Assembly: GCA_035653615.1 (NCBI GenBank)
Contig: DASRBN010000001.1
Location: 160,033-224,032, forward strand
DNA length: 64,000 bases
Direction of reading: 5' to 3'
Source of the DNA: Ktedonobacteraceae bacterium
GTDB lineage: Bacteria > Chloroflexota > Ktedonobacteria > Ktedonobacterales > Ktedonobacteraceae
In this document: piece after piece, positions 1 through 9,175 of the stretch
How positions within the stretch are numbered: the stretch's first letter is position 1
Layout: the number at the start of each line of letters is the position of its first letter
Program-made: the position numbers and the translations under genes
Notes under the pieces: model-generated
Told to the model about the DNA's origin: nothing
What the model saw: the letters and a program-made list of their open reading frames with translations, nothing else
Databases searched by the model: none

Positions 1-1221
1 CTGCGCCTGCTGGCGAACCCGCATGATGACCTCAGCATGTCGCGCATCATCAACGTCCCCAACCGCAAAATCGGCCCCAAAACGCTCGGCGAATTGCAGC
101 AGTGGGCCAACGACCAGCATATCTCGCTCTACGAAGCCGTGCAGCACGTCGACGAGCATCCTACGCTCGGCAAGGCCGCTAAAACCGCCTTGAAAGCCTT
201 CGCCGAACTGCTTGCCGACCTGACCAAATCCATTGAAGAACTGACGCTGCCGGAATTATTGGATCGCACCGCCGAACGCAGCGGTTATGGTCCGGAACTC
301 CGCGAATCCTCCGAGGGCGAAGAGCGCTGGAGCAACGTCCTGGAATTGCGGCGCGTCGCAGAAGACTATTCTGAGATCGAGACCGCTACCGCGCTCGAAC
401 TCTTCCTCGAAAACGTCGCCCTGGTGGGTGGCGCCGATACCGCGCAGACCGGCGAGGATGGCACGCTTATCAAAGAAGAGAACAAGGATGCCGTCACCCT
501 GATCACCCTGCATGCCGCCAAGGGCCTGGAATATCCCATCGTCTTCATCGTTGGCATGGACGAAGGTTCGCTGCCGCACGCGCGCTCCGTCGATAAGCCC
601 GAACAACTGGAAGAAGAGCGCCGCCTGGCCTATGTCGGCTTTACGCGTGCCATGCGCCGCCTCTACCTCGTGCGCGCCTATCGCCGCTCCTATTTCGGCG
701 AGACGCAAATCACCGAACCATCGCGCTTCCTCGACGATATCCCTATTCATCTCGTTTCTACTCCTGGTGGTGGAACATCGAAGCAAGCCGGCGGTTTGCG
801 TGCTGCCGCCAATCGCAACAACAACTGGGACGACGACTACAACCAGGATACGTGGTCCTCGCGTGAAACCGGTCGCACATTCGGTAGCGGCAAACCATCG
901 ACCGGGGCAAGGAATCAAACATCGCAATGGACCCCGCGTTCCTCATCCAACATCTCAAAGGTGCCGCCCTCGCTGCCGCCACAGAAGAGCAGCGGCAATG
1001 GAACACCGCCACTGTCATCATCCTCATCGACCACGCCACCCGCGAAGCCGAAAGGACAGCAGTTCAAGCCGGGCGACCGCGTGCGACACGACAAATTCGG
1101 CGAGGGCATTATCCTCAAAAGCGAAATGCAGGAGGCCACTGAATTCGTCGAAGTTCAATTCGGCAGCAAGTTCGGCAAAAAACGCCTCAGCATGGACTTC
1201 GCAAAACTCGAAAAAATATAA
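1..1221 (+). CDS. pcrA: ATP-dependent DNA helicase PcrA/UvrD, C-terminal part (5' end outside window)
   Basis: Superfamily 1A 3'-5' helicase used in nucleotide excision repair and in clearing replication conflicts. The frame is open from base 1, so the gene begins upstream and about the last 406 residues are seen. Visible are the 2B-domain motif NPHDDLSMSRIINVPNRKIG, then motif V/VI blocks ITLHAAKGLEYPIVFIVGMD and EERRLAYVGFTRAM with the arginine finger region. A low-complexity Gly/Ser/Pro linker follows. The C-terminal Tudor-like domain (GDRVRHDKFGEGIIL...VQFG) is typical of PcrA and binds RNA polymerase in characterised members. The gene ends in TAA, with no clear hairpin after it. Walker A and the N-terminal domain lie outside the window, so activity cannot be judged. 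PcrA is favoured over Rep because of the Tudor tail. Confidence 0.93.
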   Translation: MRLLANPHDDLSMSRIINVPNRKIGPKTLGELQQWANDQHISLYEAVQHVDEHPTLGKAAKTALKAFAELLADLTKSIEELTLPELLDRTAERSGYGPELRESSEGEERWSNVLELRRVAEDYSEIETATALELFLENVALVGGADTAQTGEDGTLIKEENKDAVTLITLHAAKGLEYPIVFIVGMDEGSLPHARSVDKPEQLEEERRLAYVGFTRAMRRLYLVRAYRRSYFGETQITEPSRFLDDIPIHLVSTPGGGTSKQAGGLRAAANRNNNWDDDYNQDTWSSRETGRTFGSGKPSTGARNQTSQWTPRSSSNISKVPPSLPPQKSSGNGTPPLSSSSSTTPPAKPKGQQFKPGDRVRHDKFGEGIILKSEMQEATEFVEVQFGSKFGKKRLSMDFAKLEKI

Positions 1222-1367
1222 ATACCTGTACCATAAAGTACCATCGTGTATGCTCCAATGCCTCTATGCCCCCAAAGGTTCACCGGCCTGCGTTGATTTG
1301 TTTCAGTAAGGGTAAATTATCTCGAAGCAGCCAGAAATTATCTAATTAGATCTCGGAGGCATCTCTA

Positions 1368-2126
1368 ATGAACTTATCGCGTATTTCGATGCGTCGCGCA
1401 CTCGCTTGCGCCCTGCTCTGCCTGGCAGGTGGATTGTTGCTGGTTGGCTGCACTCCGCCCTGGCAGCATAATAACGTCATTGCCGCCAGCAATTTCGGCG
1501 CGAAGCCGACCGCTAAGCAGGTGCTGGCTATGGTACAGAAAAACTTTCACAATGTTACCGCGTTCCATGTCGTAATGAAGACCTATAATCTGGGCACCCC
1601 AACGGGCGACAATCAGATCCAGATTCGCACCGCCGAGGGCGACGTGCTGATGCCGGATAAAGTCAAGGCCCAGGCCAATGTATTGCTTTCGGGACAGGCC
1701 GTTACAATCAATCTCATCAGTATCGGCGACACGCAATACATCACTGATCCCATTACCGGCCAGTGGCGCGTCGTCAAGGGCGTGCTGGATGCCAGTACGC
1801 TGACAAATCCCGATACCGGCATCATCTCGCTGGCAAACAAACTTCAGAACGTCACCGGTCCTACAGCCGATACTGTCAACGGCACACCCTGCTGGCGCGT
1901 CAATGGCCTGCTGGATGCCAAATATCTCGCATTTCTCACCGGCGGCGGTGTCCCTCCCGGAACCATGCTCAAGACCAGCATCTGCGCCGGCAAAGCAGAC
2001 GCCCTGCTCTACGAGTTAAAAGTCACCGGTCAGGCTACCACGACTGACACTCCTCAGACCACGCGCACATTTGAAATCTCGAACTACAACGAAAATATCA
2101 GCATCAATGCTCCACAAATTCAATGA
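1368..2126 (+). CDS. Lipoprotein of the LppX/LprAFG type
   Basis: 252 residues beginning with a lipoprotein signal: Arg-containing n-region, hydrophobic stretch and lipobox LVGC with the lipidated Cys at residue 28. The rest has the look of the LppX_LprAFG family: AKPTAKQVLAMVQKNFHNVT, a helix followed by beta strands, TQYITDPITGQWRVV and NGTPCWRVNGLLDAKYL. In mycobacteria this fold makes a hydrophobic pocket that carries lipids across the envelope. A good RBS (GGAGG, 8 nt) supports the ATG. The next gene is a 14-TM MFS transporter 54 bp downstream, the same order as mycobacterial lprG-p55, which suggests a lipoprotein and pump acting together. Lipid binding here is inference from family and context. 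Confidence 0.72.
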   Translation: MNLSRISMRRALACALLCLAGGLLLVGCTPPWQHNNVIAASNFGAKPTAKQVLAMVQKNFHNVTAFHVVMKTYNLGTPTGDNQIQIRTAEGDVLMPDKVKAQANVLLSGQAVTINLISIGDTQYITDPITGQWRVVKGVLDASTLTNPDTGIISLANKLQNVTGPTADTVNGTPCWRVNGLLDAKYLAFLTGGGVPPGTMLKTSICAGKADALLYELKVTGQATTTDTPQTTRTFEISNYNENISINAPQIQ

Positions 2127-2180
2127 GCGTGATCTTTTTATCTTTGTTCTCATCGTTCAAAGCTTCTCAAGAGGGGCATC

Positions 2181-5009
2181 ATGTACACATTGGAAGACGA
2201 TCAAGAAACATCCGAAAACCTGCGCAAGCGCAACTTCATAAACGCGACCGGCGCCCCGGCCTCTTCGGATGCGCTACCCGGTGAGGACAGCGGCTTGTCC
2301 CTGTCCTCACCGGGAGATCCAGGACAGGCCTCAGGCGCTGTCCCTACCAGGCCGCTGTCATTTTCGCAGCAGATTACGAGTTCTTTCAAGAAGCTCACGA
2401 CTCCCGGCAAGAATGTCACAGCCGCGAGTCCTGCTGGAAAACGCGTAGCGGTAGCCGCTCTCACCGTTGCCTGCATTGGCGTCTTTTTCACCGCCCTCGA
2501 CCAGACGGTGGTCGTCACAGCATTACCGCAAATCATCGAAGACCCTGGCATCAACATTTCCATCGCACAGATCGACCACGCCGCCTGGATCGTCAGCGCG
2601 TACCTGCTGGGATTCATCATCGCCATGCCCTTGATGGGGCGTGTCTCCGATATTTTTGGTCGTCGCCGCATCTTTCTGCTCTGCATGAGCATTTTCGGCA
2701 TTGGCTCCATTTTCTGCGGCCTGGCTCCGTGGCTCGGACAAAACGTAGACCTCAGTTTCCTGAGCGCGCTTGGCATCGATACCTCGTCATCCGGCCTGAT
2801 CTGGCTCGTCGCCGCCCGTTTCTTTCAGGCCATCGGCGGTGGAGCAGTTGTACCCGTTGCCATGGCCATCGTCAGCGATTTCTATGGGCAGGAGCGGCGC
2901 GCCCTGGCATTGGGCATCGTCGGCGCCGTCACCGAAGCTGGCGGCGTGGTTGGCCCATTATATGGCGCCATCATTGTAGAACGCTTCGGCTGGACGTACA
3001 TCTTCTTCTTCAACGCGCCGATTGTTTTTGTACTCATGCTTGCCGCCTGGTTCTTTATTCCCAAAGGCAAACGCCTGCGTGAGAACATCGACTGGTTGGG
3101 AGCCATCCTGCTAGGCCTGGCCCTCACCTGCCTGAGCCTGGGGTTGGCGCAGCAGGGAACCGAACTGGGTCCAACCACAGTCAATGGTTCCGCGCCACAA
3201 AATAATCCTGTCTCATTGGCCCTGGCCGTCGTTTTCTTGATCGCGTTCATTGTTGTCGAATGCATTCCACGCTGGTCGATCCCGCGTCTCTCGCTCTCGA
3301 AGCGCTTCCCATTCATTCGCGCTGGCATCGTCAAGCAGGTACGCTGGCCCGTCGTCGATCTCTCGCTTTTCAAACGGCTGCCGTTCTCGGCCACCTCGCT
3401 GGTTAGCCTGTTCATCGGCGCGGCGCTGATCATCGCCATGGCCGATATTCCGATCTTCGTCAACACCGTCCTCGCCCGGCAAATACCCGCCGATCAACTG
3501 CCCCTGGTTAGCGGCCTTGCCTTGATGCGCATGACCATCATGATTCCCATCGGAGCTTTCCTGGGCGGCTGGTTGTGCAGTCGCCTCTCATGCCGCGTCA
3601 CTGGCGTACTGGGCCTGCTCTTTGCCGCGACCGGTTTCTATCTCATGAGTCGCTGGCCACTCAATGTTGATTGGAACCAGATCACCATCAGCACTGTGAC
3701 CACCGGCTTCGGCTTTGGCCTCGTCATCGCCCCCATCGGCACAACCGCCATCAACGCCGTCAAAGCCAATCAAGCCGGTATGGGTTCATCCATCGTTACC
3801 TCGCTGCGCATGCTCGGCATGACGCTGGGCCTGGCCGCCCTGACTTCCTGGGCGCTGGCCTACTTCAAACAACTGGCCTCTCAATATCCATCCCTGCCCG
3901 TCACGGCCACCGCCGACCAGTTTGCGCAGTGGTCGAAGGGCTATGCCGATCATTTGATCAATGCCGCCCACACCGTCTACAGCGCCGTGTTCTTCACCAC
4001 CATGATCCTGTGCCTGATTGCCATCATCCCCGCTATATTCCTGTGGGGCAGTAAAGCGGTCGCCCAGCAATCTCAGGAAGATCTGGCGGAAATGCCAACC
4101 CTACCACCTCTAAGCGAGGCGCCCGCGCCATCCGATCCTGCTCTGTTTAGCGACGAAACCATCGCGACCGCGGCTCCCGTTGCCGGAACATTCCTCGCAG
4201 TCGCCGATGCCGATATGCTCGACCAGAGCAGCCTGGCCGAACCGCCAACCATTCCACCGGTCGTCGACGATGGCGGTGATGATGGGAATGGGAATCCCAA
4301 ACCCAGAAAGAAACGACGCCTGATTCTCGCCCTTGCCTGTCTCGCTCTTGTCCTGCTTTTAGTAGCAGCAGGCGTATTTGCCGCCCTCGAATGGCAATCT
4401 CCCGGCCCTTCAACAGCCTCGAATAGCTCGCCCAGCGGCTCAACAGGCTCGACATCAGCTCCAACAGCCACGCCAGAATCCGGGCCGCGCATGTTCCAAT
4501 TGGCATTGGATGACACGGCGCTCACCTCGCTCTTTGTCTCGCAGCTTGGCCTGAATCAGAATACGCTGACCGATATGAAGCTCACGCCTGAACCTGGCGA
4601 TGGCCTGATTCTCAGCCTGAACCTGCATATCGACTCCAGCGGCATTCATCGCGTTATGCCCATTGAAATGGATACTATCATCGGTATCGATTCGCATCAA
4701 AACATCCAACTACAGGTGCTGCATTTGAAACGCGACGGCATCGATGCCGGACCCGCTGCCGCCGCCAACATGCAAAAGGCCCTGAATCAATTGCTGATCA
4801 ACTCGCTCATGCCATCGCTGCGCGCCCAGTTGCGGAACGTCAAGCTCATCTCCATCCATACCAGCAAAACCATCGTCTGTGGTGGTGGCGCTGAGCTGCT
4901 CGTCCTGCTTATCCAGGCGCCGCCCATCCAGGGTATTGCCGCGCAGCCAACGCCGGTCGCGCTCTGTTTCAAAGGACCTGTCGATATCAATAAATTATTG
5001 CCGCACTGA
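2181..5009 (+). CDS. 14-TM MFS transporter (DHA2 type) with a fused extracytoplasmic domain
   Basis: 942 residues. Residues 1-85 are a hydrophilic cytoplasmic lead. Residues about 90-635 are a drug:H+ antiporter-2 (EmrB/QacA/P55-like) core: motif D1-like LDQTVVVTALPQI, motif A-like GRVSDIFGRRRIF and motif C-like GAVTEAGGVVGPLYGAII. After a Pro/Ala-rich linker comes a basic stop-transfer sequence (RKKRR) and an extra TM at about 713-735, then a Ser/Thr/Gly-rich spacer and a globular outer domain (770-942) that has the alternating short-strand pattern of lipid-binding LmeA/DUF2993-like domains. Ordinary DHA2 pumps are about 500-550 residues, so the C-terminal extension is unusual. It lies between a LppX/LprG-like lipoprotein and a secreted protein. 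Substrate unknown; a lipid is the likeliest from context. Confidence 0.85.
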   Translation: MYTLEDDQETSENLRKRNFINATGAPASSDALPGEDSGLSLSSPGDPGQASGAVPTRPLSFSQQITSSFKKLTTPGKNVTAASPAGKRVAVAALTVACIGVFFTALDQTVVVTALPQIIEDPGINISIAQIDHAAWIVSAYLLGFIIAMPLMGRVSDIFGRRRIFLLCMSIFGIGSIFCGLAPWLGQNVDLSFLSALGIDTSSSGLIWLVAARFFQAIGGGAVVPVAMAIVSDFYGQERRALALGIVGAVTEAGGVVGPLYGAIIVERFGWTYIFFFNAPIVFVLMLAAWFFIPKGKRLRENIDWLGAILLGLALTCLSLGLAQQGTELGPTTVNGSAPQNNPVSLALAVVFLIAFIVVECIPRWSIPRLSLSKRFPFIRAGIVKQVRWPVVDLSLFKRLPFSATSLVSLFIGAALIIAMADIPIFVNTVLARQIPADQLPLVSGLALMRMTIMIPIGAFLGGWLCSRLSCRVTGVLGLLFAATGFYLMSRWPLNVDWNQITISTVTTGFGFGLVIAPIGTTAINAVKANQAGMGSSIVTSLRMLGMTLGLAALTSWALAYFKQLASQYPSLPVTATADQFAQWSKGYADHLINAAHTVYSAVFFTTMILCLIAIIPAIFLWGSKAVAQQSQEDLAEMPTLPPLSEAPAPSDPALFSDETIATAAPVAGTFLAVADADMLDQSSLAEPPTIPPVVDDGGDDGNGNPKPRKKRRLILALACLALVLLLVAAGVFAALEWQSPGPSTASNSSPSGSTGSTSAPTATPESGPRMFQLALDDTALTSLFVSQLGLNQNTLTDMKLTPEPGDGLILSLNLHIDSSGIHRVMPIEMDTIIGIDSHQNIQLQVLHLKRDGIDAGPAAAANMQKALNQLLINSLMPSLRAQLRNVKLISIHTSKTIVCGGGAELLVLLIQAPPIQGIAAQPTPVALCFKGPVDINKLLPH

Positions 5010-5030
5010 TGATGCTACGGGCTTCGCCGC

Positions 5031-5053
5031 GTAGGGGCCGATCAATCGGCCCC
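5031..5053. repeat. Dispersed GTAGGGGCC element, short copy
   Basis: Begins GTAGGGGCCGAT and continues CAATCGGCCCC, so it forms a small hairpin (GGGGCCGAT against ATCGGCCCC). It sits between the MFS gene and the next secreted-protein gene. Longer members of the family are at 6461, 14540, 39310, 45572, 47760 and 60497. Confidence 0.7.
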
Positions 5054-5078
5054 GCAAGCCCAATAAGGAGACCGCACC

Positions 5079-6230
5079 ATGAAACGCATATACTACTTCA
5101 AATTCGGCTGGATACTGCTGCTGGCAGTCCTCGTACTGGGAGTCTCGATCATCACTCCGGCGGCAGCATCCAACAAAGTCGTCAAACAAACGCCGCTTAT
5201 CGCGCACCAGTCGGCCGCCACGTCGATTAATGCCACCTTTTATCTTACTACCGCCAGCCTGAAATCCTTATTCCAGAGCCATATGGATTCTCAGGTTCCT
5301 ACTTCCGTCAACAGCGCCATCACCAGCATGATCAGCACGCTGCCCAAACAGGATCAAGACTGGGCTTATCTCATGGCTACCACGCTGATCCAACCATCCG
5401 CAACCCTCGTCAGCCTCGTACCCCAGAAAGGTGGCCTGGCTATGACGCTGAAATTGAGTCTCTATCCCGGCGACCCCCTGCCCACCACCTCCAGCATGCT
5501 CATTACCTTCACCGTTCTGAACTCGACGACAGCCCAGGTCAGTGCCAGTCCCATGAATGGTAGTCCCGCATTGATGTCCGGCCCGCTCAGCACCTTCACT
5601 ATGCCGCTGGGCTCGCTCAATAAAATTAATTCCACACCCGGTTGTGGCGCCTCATCTCTTGCCCTGAACCTGAAATTTCCCGTTTCAGTAGGGCAGTCCC
5701 AATCCTCTTCCCCACCACAACAAAGTGCCAACGCAACGGGCGGCCAGAATCTTCTGGCATCCCAGCTTACAACCAGAACGCTCGCTTCCAGCAACGTCAA
5801 TTCCTATATCGAAATTCCTGCCTCCTCGCTTGCGTCCATGGGCAGCGCTATTGGCAGCATGCCCGTTGGCAACGGCCTCACCGCCCAGAATTTTCAGATC
5901 AGCGTCCAGAATCCGAACATACTGATTACCTCCGACATCATCTGGAGCGGCCTGAATATCGGTACTGCTACCACCACTATGATGCCCTCCGCTGAAGCCG
6001 GCAAAATGGTCGTCCATGTCGTCAACACTACCCTCAACCTCTTCGGCTTCATCCCTTTCCCCATGAACAGTTACAACGCGCAGACCGAGCAGACACTTAA
6101 CTCGGAACTGGGCAGCGCCTTCGGGAGCACCTATTATGTTGCCTCAGCTGCCATTGGCCCCAACAGCCAGTTGCCCTGCGCAGCCCAGGACAGCCTCGTC
6201 TTGTCAGGCACAGCAAACTTGAATTTGTAA
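5079..6230 (+). CDS. Secreted or membrane-tethered protein of unknown function
   Basis: 383 residues with a signal peptide (MKRIYYFKFGWILLLAVLVLG, cleavage likely near AAAS at about 29-32). Strong RBS AAGGAG 8 nt before the ATG. The mature part is Ser/Thr-rich and looks like two related beta-rich halves, each opening with a pattern like TFYLTTASLKSLF and containing GLAMTLKLSLYPG or GLTAQNFQISVQN. This resembles the outer domain fused to the preceding transporter (ALDDTALTSLFVSQLG...GLILSLNLHI), suggesting a shared lipid-binding-like fold; that is inference. Two Cys residues in the first half and one near the C terminus could form disulfides. It lies 69 bp after the transporter and probably belongs to the same operon. 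I do not recognise a named family. Confidence 0.75.
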   Translation: MKRIYYFKFGWILLLAVLVLGVSIITPAAASNKVVKQTPLIAHQSAATSINATFYLTTASLKSLFQSHMDSQVPTSVNSAITSMISTLPKQDQDWAYLMATTLIQPSATLVSLVPQKGGLAMTLKLSLYPGDPLPTTSSMLITFTVLNSTTAQVSASPMNGSPALMSGPLSTFTMPLGSLNKINSTPGCGASSLALNLKFPVSVGQSQSSSPPQQSANATGGQNLLASQLTTRTLASSNVNSYIEIPASSLASMGSAIGSMPVGNGLTAQNFQISVQNPNILITSDIIWSGLNIGTATTTMMPSAEAGKMVVHVVNTTLNLFGFIPFPMNSYNAQTEQTLNSELGSAFGSTYYVASAAIGPNSQLPCAAQDSLVLSGTANLNL

Positions 6231-6280
6231 GGGCGGCCCTTGTGGTTTATACGGGCAGGTTTATGCAGCGCTCCAGGGCC

Positions 6281-6421
6281 GTGTCATTCTGAGCGCAGCG
6301 AAGAATCGAAGCAGAAGCCTTCGTTACGAAGGCACACGGAATTCGTCCAGGGCCGTGTCATTCTGAGCGCAGTGAAGAATCCGCGTGCGCCAGAGATTCT
6401 TCGCTGCGCTCAGAATGACAC
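6281..6421. repeat. Dispersed GTCATTCTGAGCGCAGCGAAGAATC repeats, two direct and one inverted copy
   Basis: The 27-bp unit starting GTGTCATTCTGAGCGCAGCG occurs at 6281-6307 and 6355-6381 (one base different), and inverted at 6395-6421. The inverted match extends outward into GCAGCGCTCC and GGAGCGCTGC, so the block can fold into a hairpin with arms of about 43 bp. Other copies: 39475-39546, 41002-41074 and 61543-61655. Confidence 0.85.
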
Positions 6422-6460
6422 GCTCCAGGAGCGCTGCAAAAAAACCTCCGACCGCGCTCC

Positions 6461-6572
6461 CGTAGGGGCCGGTTTACCGCGCCCACCGCCGATTTATCGG
6501 CCCTCTGTGGCTCTCGTCTTTACCGTACACACCGCCGATTCATCGGCCCTCTGTGGCTCTCGTCTCTTTTCA
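6461..6572. repeat. GTAGGGGCC family element with a tandem partial copy
   Basis: Starts CGTAGGGGCCGGTTTACCG and contains CACCGCCGATTTATCGGCCC followed by a second unit (ACACCGCCGATTCATCGGCCC), both ending CTCTGTGGCTCTCGTCT. The right part is read through by the acyltransferase on the minus strand and supplies its C-terminal residues and stop codon. Confidence 0.75.
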
Positions 6573-7906
6573 ATACGACTCCACAGCTTCTCACCAAGCG
6601 CCACGCCCGGCTTCTCGATCAGCAGGTAGGAGATGGCAGAGAAAGGAATAATCACGAAGCACGCAAACAACCAGTACAGGCTAAATGCTGCCAGCGGATT
6701 CCATCCTTGCAAGTGATTTTCCGCATTACTTGCGAAAAAGATCAGCAGTGGCAGGTGCCACATGTACAGGCTGAAGGAGATCAGCCCGATCCAACGCAAT
6801 GGCCGCCATTCAAAAGGTCTTTTTAGCGTCCTGGAGCCAAACAGGATCGCGAAGATGCACAGGCCGAAACCCAGCGAAAATCCCAGTTCGCCTAACCAGT
6901 TATATTGCTCGTTCACTATGCCGAAAGACCATACCGGATTCCCCTGATTGAAACGCCACATGGCACAGAAGACCAGCGCCAGTATGGCACTACCCCACAG
7001 CCAGGGAGCCAGGCGCCGCGCTATCCTGTGAAATCTTCCCTCGCTAGACACCTGCCGAGCGAAGATAAAAAGCAGGCTCAGCAGCATACCCACACCGAAG
7101 TCTTCAAGAAACTTTCCATAGCTGCCATAGGTAAAGAACAGGATCACGTTCAGCATTGAGCGCGGCATCAGAAAGGTCTCTGTAGGATGCTGTGAAAAGT
7201 AGTATCCCCAGTAGCGCGAAGACAGCCCCCAGGCAATCAATAGGCCCAGGCAGCCTATCACCAGCCACAAACGCCGTTTCATCGAGCCGCCCTTAAATAG
7301 CCGCAGCACGATGAAGCCCATCGCCAGCGTAAACAGTGGCAGCAGCATATAAAACTGCCATTCCACGCCCAGCGTCCAGAACGGCCCGTTGATCTTCTGG
7401 TACGTGATGCTGCTCGACTCCATGAAGAAGACCAGGAACAGCCCTAATTCTTTCCAGTGAGCCGGCTGCAAGTATTCCCTGTGCGCGAACAGCACCAGTA
7501 AAAACAGGCACGCATAGTATGCCGGAATGATGCGAAATGCCCGGCGCAGGTAGAAACGCCGCGCCGACGACCAGGTCGTATGCTCGACTAGCAAGGATTT
7601 AGCGTAGGGCATGAAGAGCAGGAAGCCCGATAATACGAAGAACAGTGTCACGCCTGTCGCTCCGGCATAGACAATTGCGCCAAAAAGAGCATGCGAGCGA
7701 TTGAACGGGTCCCAAAGCCCTGTACTGACACCGATCCGGCTAATATGGAACGCCATTACTATCAAGCAGGCGATAGCTCGCACACCATCAAGGGTAGGGA
7801 TAGAATTTTTCTGTTTTTTATCTTCTAGTAGATATGCTAACCAGTGGTTTACTCCACGCCCAGCTCCCTGTATCCACGTCCATGACTGATGTATAAATGG
7901 TATCAA
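6494..7906 (-). CDS. Acyltransferase family 3 (OafA/YrhL type) integral membrane protein
   Basis: 470 residues. The N-terminal motif PTLDGVRAIACLIVMAFHIS is the signature of acyltransferase-3 proteins, with the conserved His of the catalytic region. About ten TM segments follow, including FFVLSGFLLFMPY, FYLRRAFRIIPAYY and the middle WTLGVEWQFYMLLP. Members O-acylate sugars of exopolysaccharides, peptidoglycan or antibiotics at the membrane; the acceptor here is unknown. No ATG precedes the core, and the reading frame begins with a TTG at 7906, which has a weak RBS. The last 25 or so residues (REPQRADESAVCTVKTRATEGR) are encoded by the dispersed repeat at 6461-6572, so the native C terminus has probably been replaced or extended by repeat DNA. 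Convergent with the 5079-6230 gene. Confidence 0.88.
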   Translation of the reverse strand: MIPFIHQSWTWIQGAGRGVNHWLAYLLEDKKQKNSIPTLDGVRAIACLIVMAFHISRIGVSTGLWDPFNRSHALFGAIVYAGATGVTLFFVLSGFLLFMPYAKSLLVEHTTWSSARRFYLRRAFRIIPAYYACLFLLVLFAHREYLQPAHWKELGLFLVFFMESSSITYQKINGPFWTLGVEWQFYMLLPLFTLAMGFIVLRLFKGGSMKRRLWLVIGCLGLLIAWGLSSRYWGYYFSQHPTETFLMPRSMLNVILFFTYGSYGKFLEDFGVGMLLSLLFIFARQVSSEGRFHRIARRLAPWLWGSAILALVFCAMWRFNQGNPVWSFGIVNEQYNWLGELGFSLGFGLCIFAILFGSRTLKRPFEWRPLRWIGLISFSLYMWHLPLLIFFASNAENHLQGWNPLAAFSLYWLFACFVIIPFSAISYLLIEKPGVALGEKLWSRIEKRREPQRADESAVCTVKTRATEGR

Positions 7907-8122
7907 ATGGCCGAATAAAATGAGATACCTCCTCTAGCTCCATACGCACTTCGTCCTTCTTCTCGGTGCTGCCAGCAATTCTGGTGTGTCAGTCTCTAAA
8001 AATTTCAACGGCCCATTGGTAGGAAAAGTTTTGGAAAGTCTTTTTTCCTACTGCTTGCGTTTTTCCTGCAATAGCTGTAAAGTTCATCTCAACAACACGA
8101 GTAAAGGAGCAACGCGTAGACT

Positions 8123-8860
8123 ATGCCCACACTTGAAAAGACCGCCGGCAAAATCGTCCCTTTACCGGTCAGACTGGAATACCATGCCACCGTCCACGAT
8201 ATGCCCACCGACGAACGCCCGCGCGAGCGACTGCAAAACTATGGCGCCCAGGCCCTCTCGAACGCCGAACTTCTTGCCATCATCCTGCGCACCGGCACCA
8301 CGCGCGACAACGTCCTGGAACTCTCAGGAAAACTGCTTGCCAAATACGGTGGACTGAGTGGCCTGATGCGCGTCGACTTTCGCGAATTGTGTTCAGAGTA
8401 TGGCCTGGGCGAGGCCAAAAGCGCCCAGCTCAAGGCCGCATTGGAGATCGGGCGCAGGCTCGGCCTGATGCAACCCGACGAAAAATACCAGATCAAATCG
8501 CCAGCCGATGCCGCGAATCTCGTGATGATGGAAATGTGCTACCTCGATCACGAGCAGATGCGCATCCTCACCCTCGACACCAAAAATCAGGTCGTCGAAA
8601 ACATCGGTCGCTACCAGGGGACCGTCAACAGTTCCGTCCTGCGCGCCGCCGAAATCTTTCGCCCGGCCATCATGCGCAACTGCCCCGGCGTCATCATCTG
8701 TCACAACCACCCCAGCGGCGATCCCACTCCCTCCCCTGAGGATATCGCGGTCACAGAGCAACTGGTGCAGGCGGGCAAGGTGCTGGATATCGAACTGGTG
8801 GATCACCTGGTGATCGGAAATCATAGGTTTGTGAGTTTGAAGGAACGGCTGCGGTGGTAG
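8123..8860 (+). CDS. radC: RadC family JAB-domain protein
   Basis: 245 residues. An N-terminal UPF0758 helix-hairpin-helix part (ERPRERLQNYGAQALSNAELLAIILRTGT) is followed by a JAB/MPN domain with the metal motif HNHPSGDPTPSPED, giving H194, H196 and D207. Length is normal for the family. Despite the name, a direct role in DNA repair is not established; the domain suggests metal-dependent hydrolase activity. The likely RBS AAAGGAG is a rather long 14 nt from the ATG; no better start is seen. It is a single-gene unit. Confidence 0.93.
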   Translation: MPTLEKTAGKIVPLPVRLEYHATVHDMPTDERPRERLQNYGAQALSNAELLAIILRTGTTRDNVLELSGKLLAKYGGLSGLMRVDFRELCSEYGLGEAKSAQLKAALEIGRRLGLMQPDEKYQIKSPADAANLVMMEMCYLDHEQMRILTLDTKNQVVENIGRYQGTVNSSVLRAAEIFRPAIMRNCPGVIICHNHPSGDPTPSPEDIAVTEQLVQAGKVLDIELVDHLVIGNHRFVSLKERLRW

Positions 8861-8943
8861 CGTGGATGTCCGGCGGCAAAAACGTTTGATAAACAAACCG
8901 TAACCTGATTCATTAGCTGTGCATCAATAAAAATTGACATATG

Positions 8944-8967
8944 TGTGATCTGTTCTAATGGATCACA
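8944..8967. promoter_or_regulatory. Operator-like inverted repeat
   Basis: TGTGATC, 10 nt, GATCACA is a perfect 7-bp inverted repeat just downstream of a TTGACA box (8934-8939). The spacing is not that of a CRP site. It could control the downstream pseudogene region (9176) or be a relic. The rest of 8861-9175 shows no gene. Confidence 0.35.
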
Positions 8968-9175
8968 AAGTGATGGGATAAAATTTGATTCTTAGCTCGT
9001 TTATAAGGTAGGTGCATTAGACAGCTATTTGGAGGAATTGATCGGGTAGAGGTTCTAGAACTCGCTGGCTAGCCACCGAAGAGGCTGAATCGTGTAAGGA
9101 AATTGTAATTCCAACGACTATACAAAGGTCGCGCGAAACTCAAAGGTTGGCACTTGAGCAACACAGGGAGGACTT

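Noticed and set aside
8944..8967. CRP-binding site
   Set aside because: Half sites TGTGA/TCACA are 14 nt apart rather than 6.
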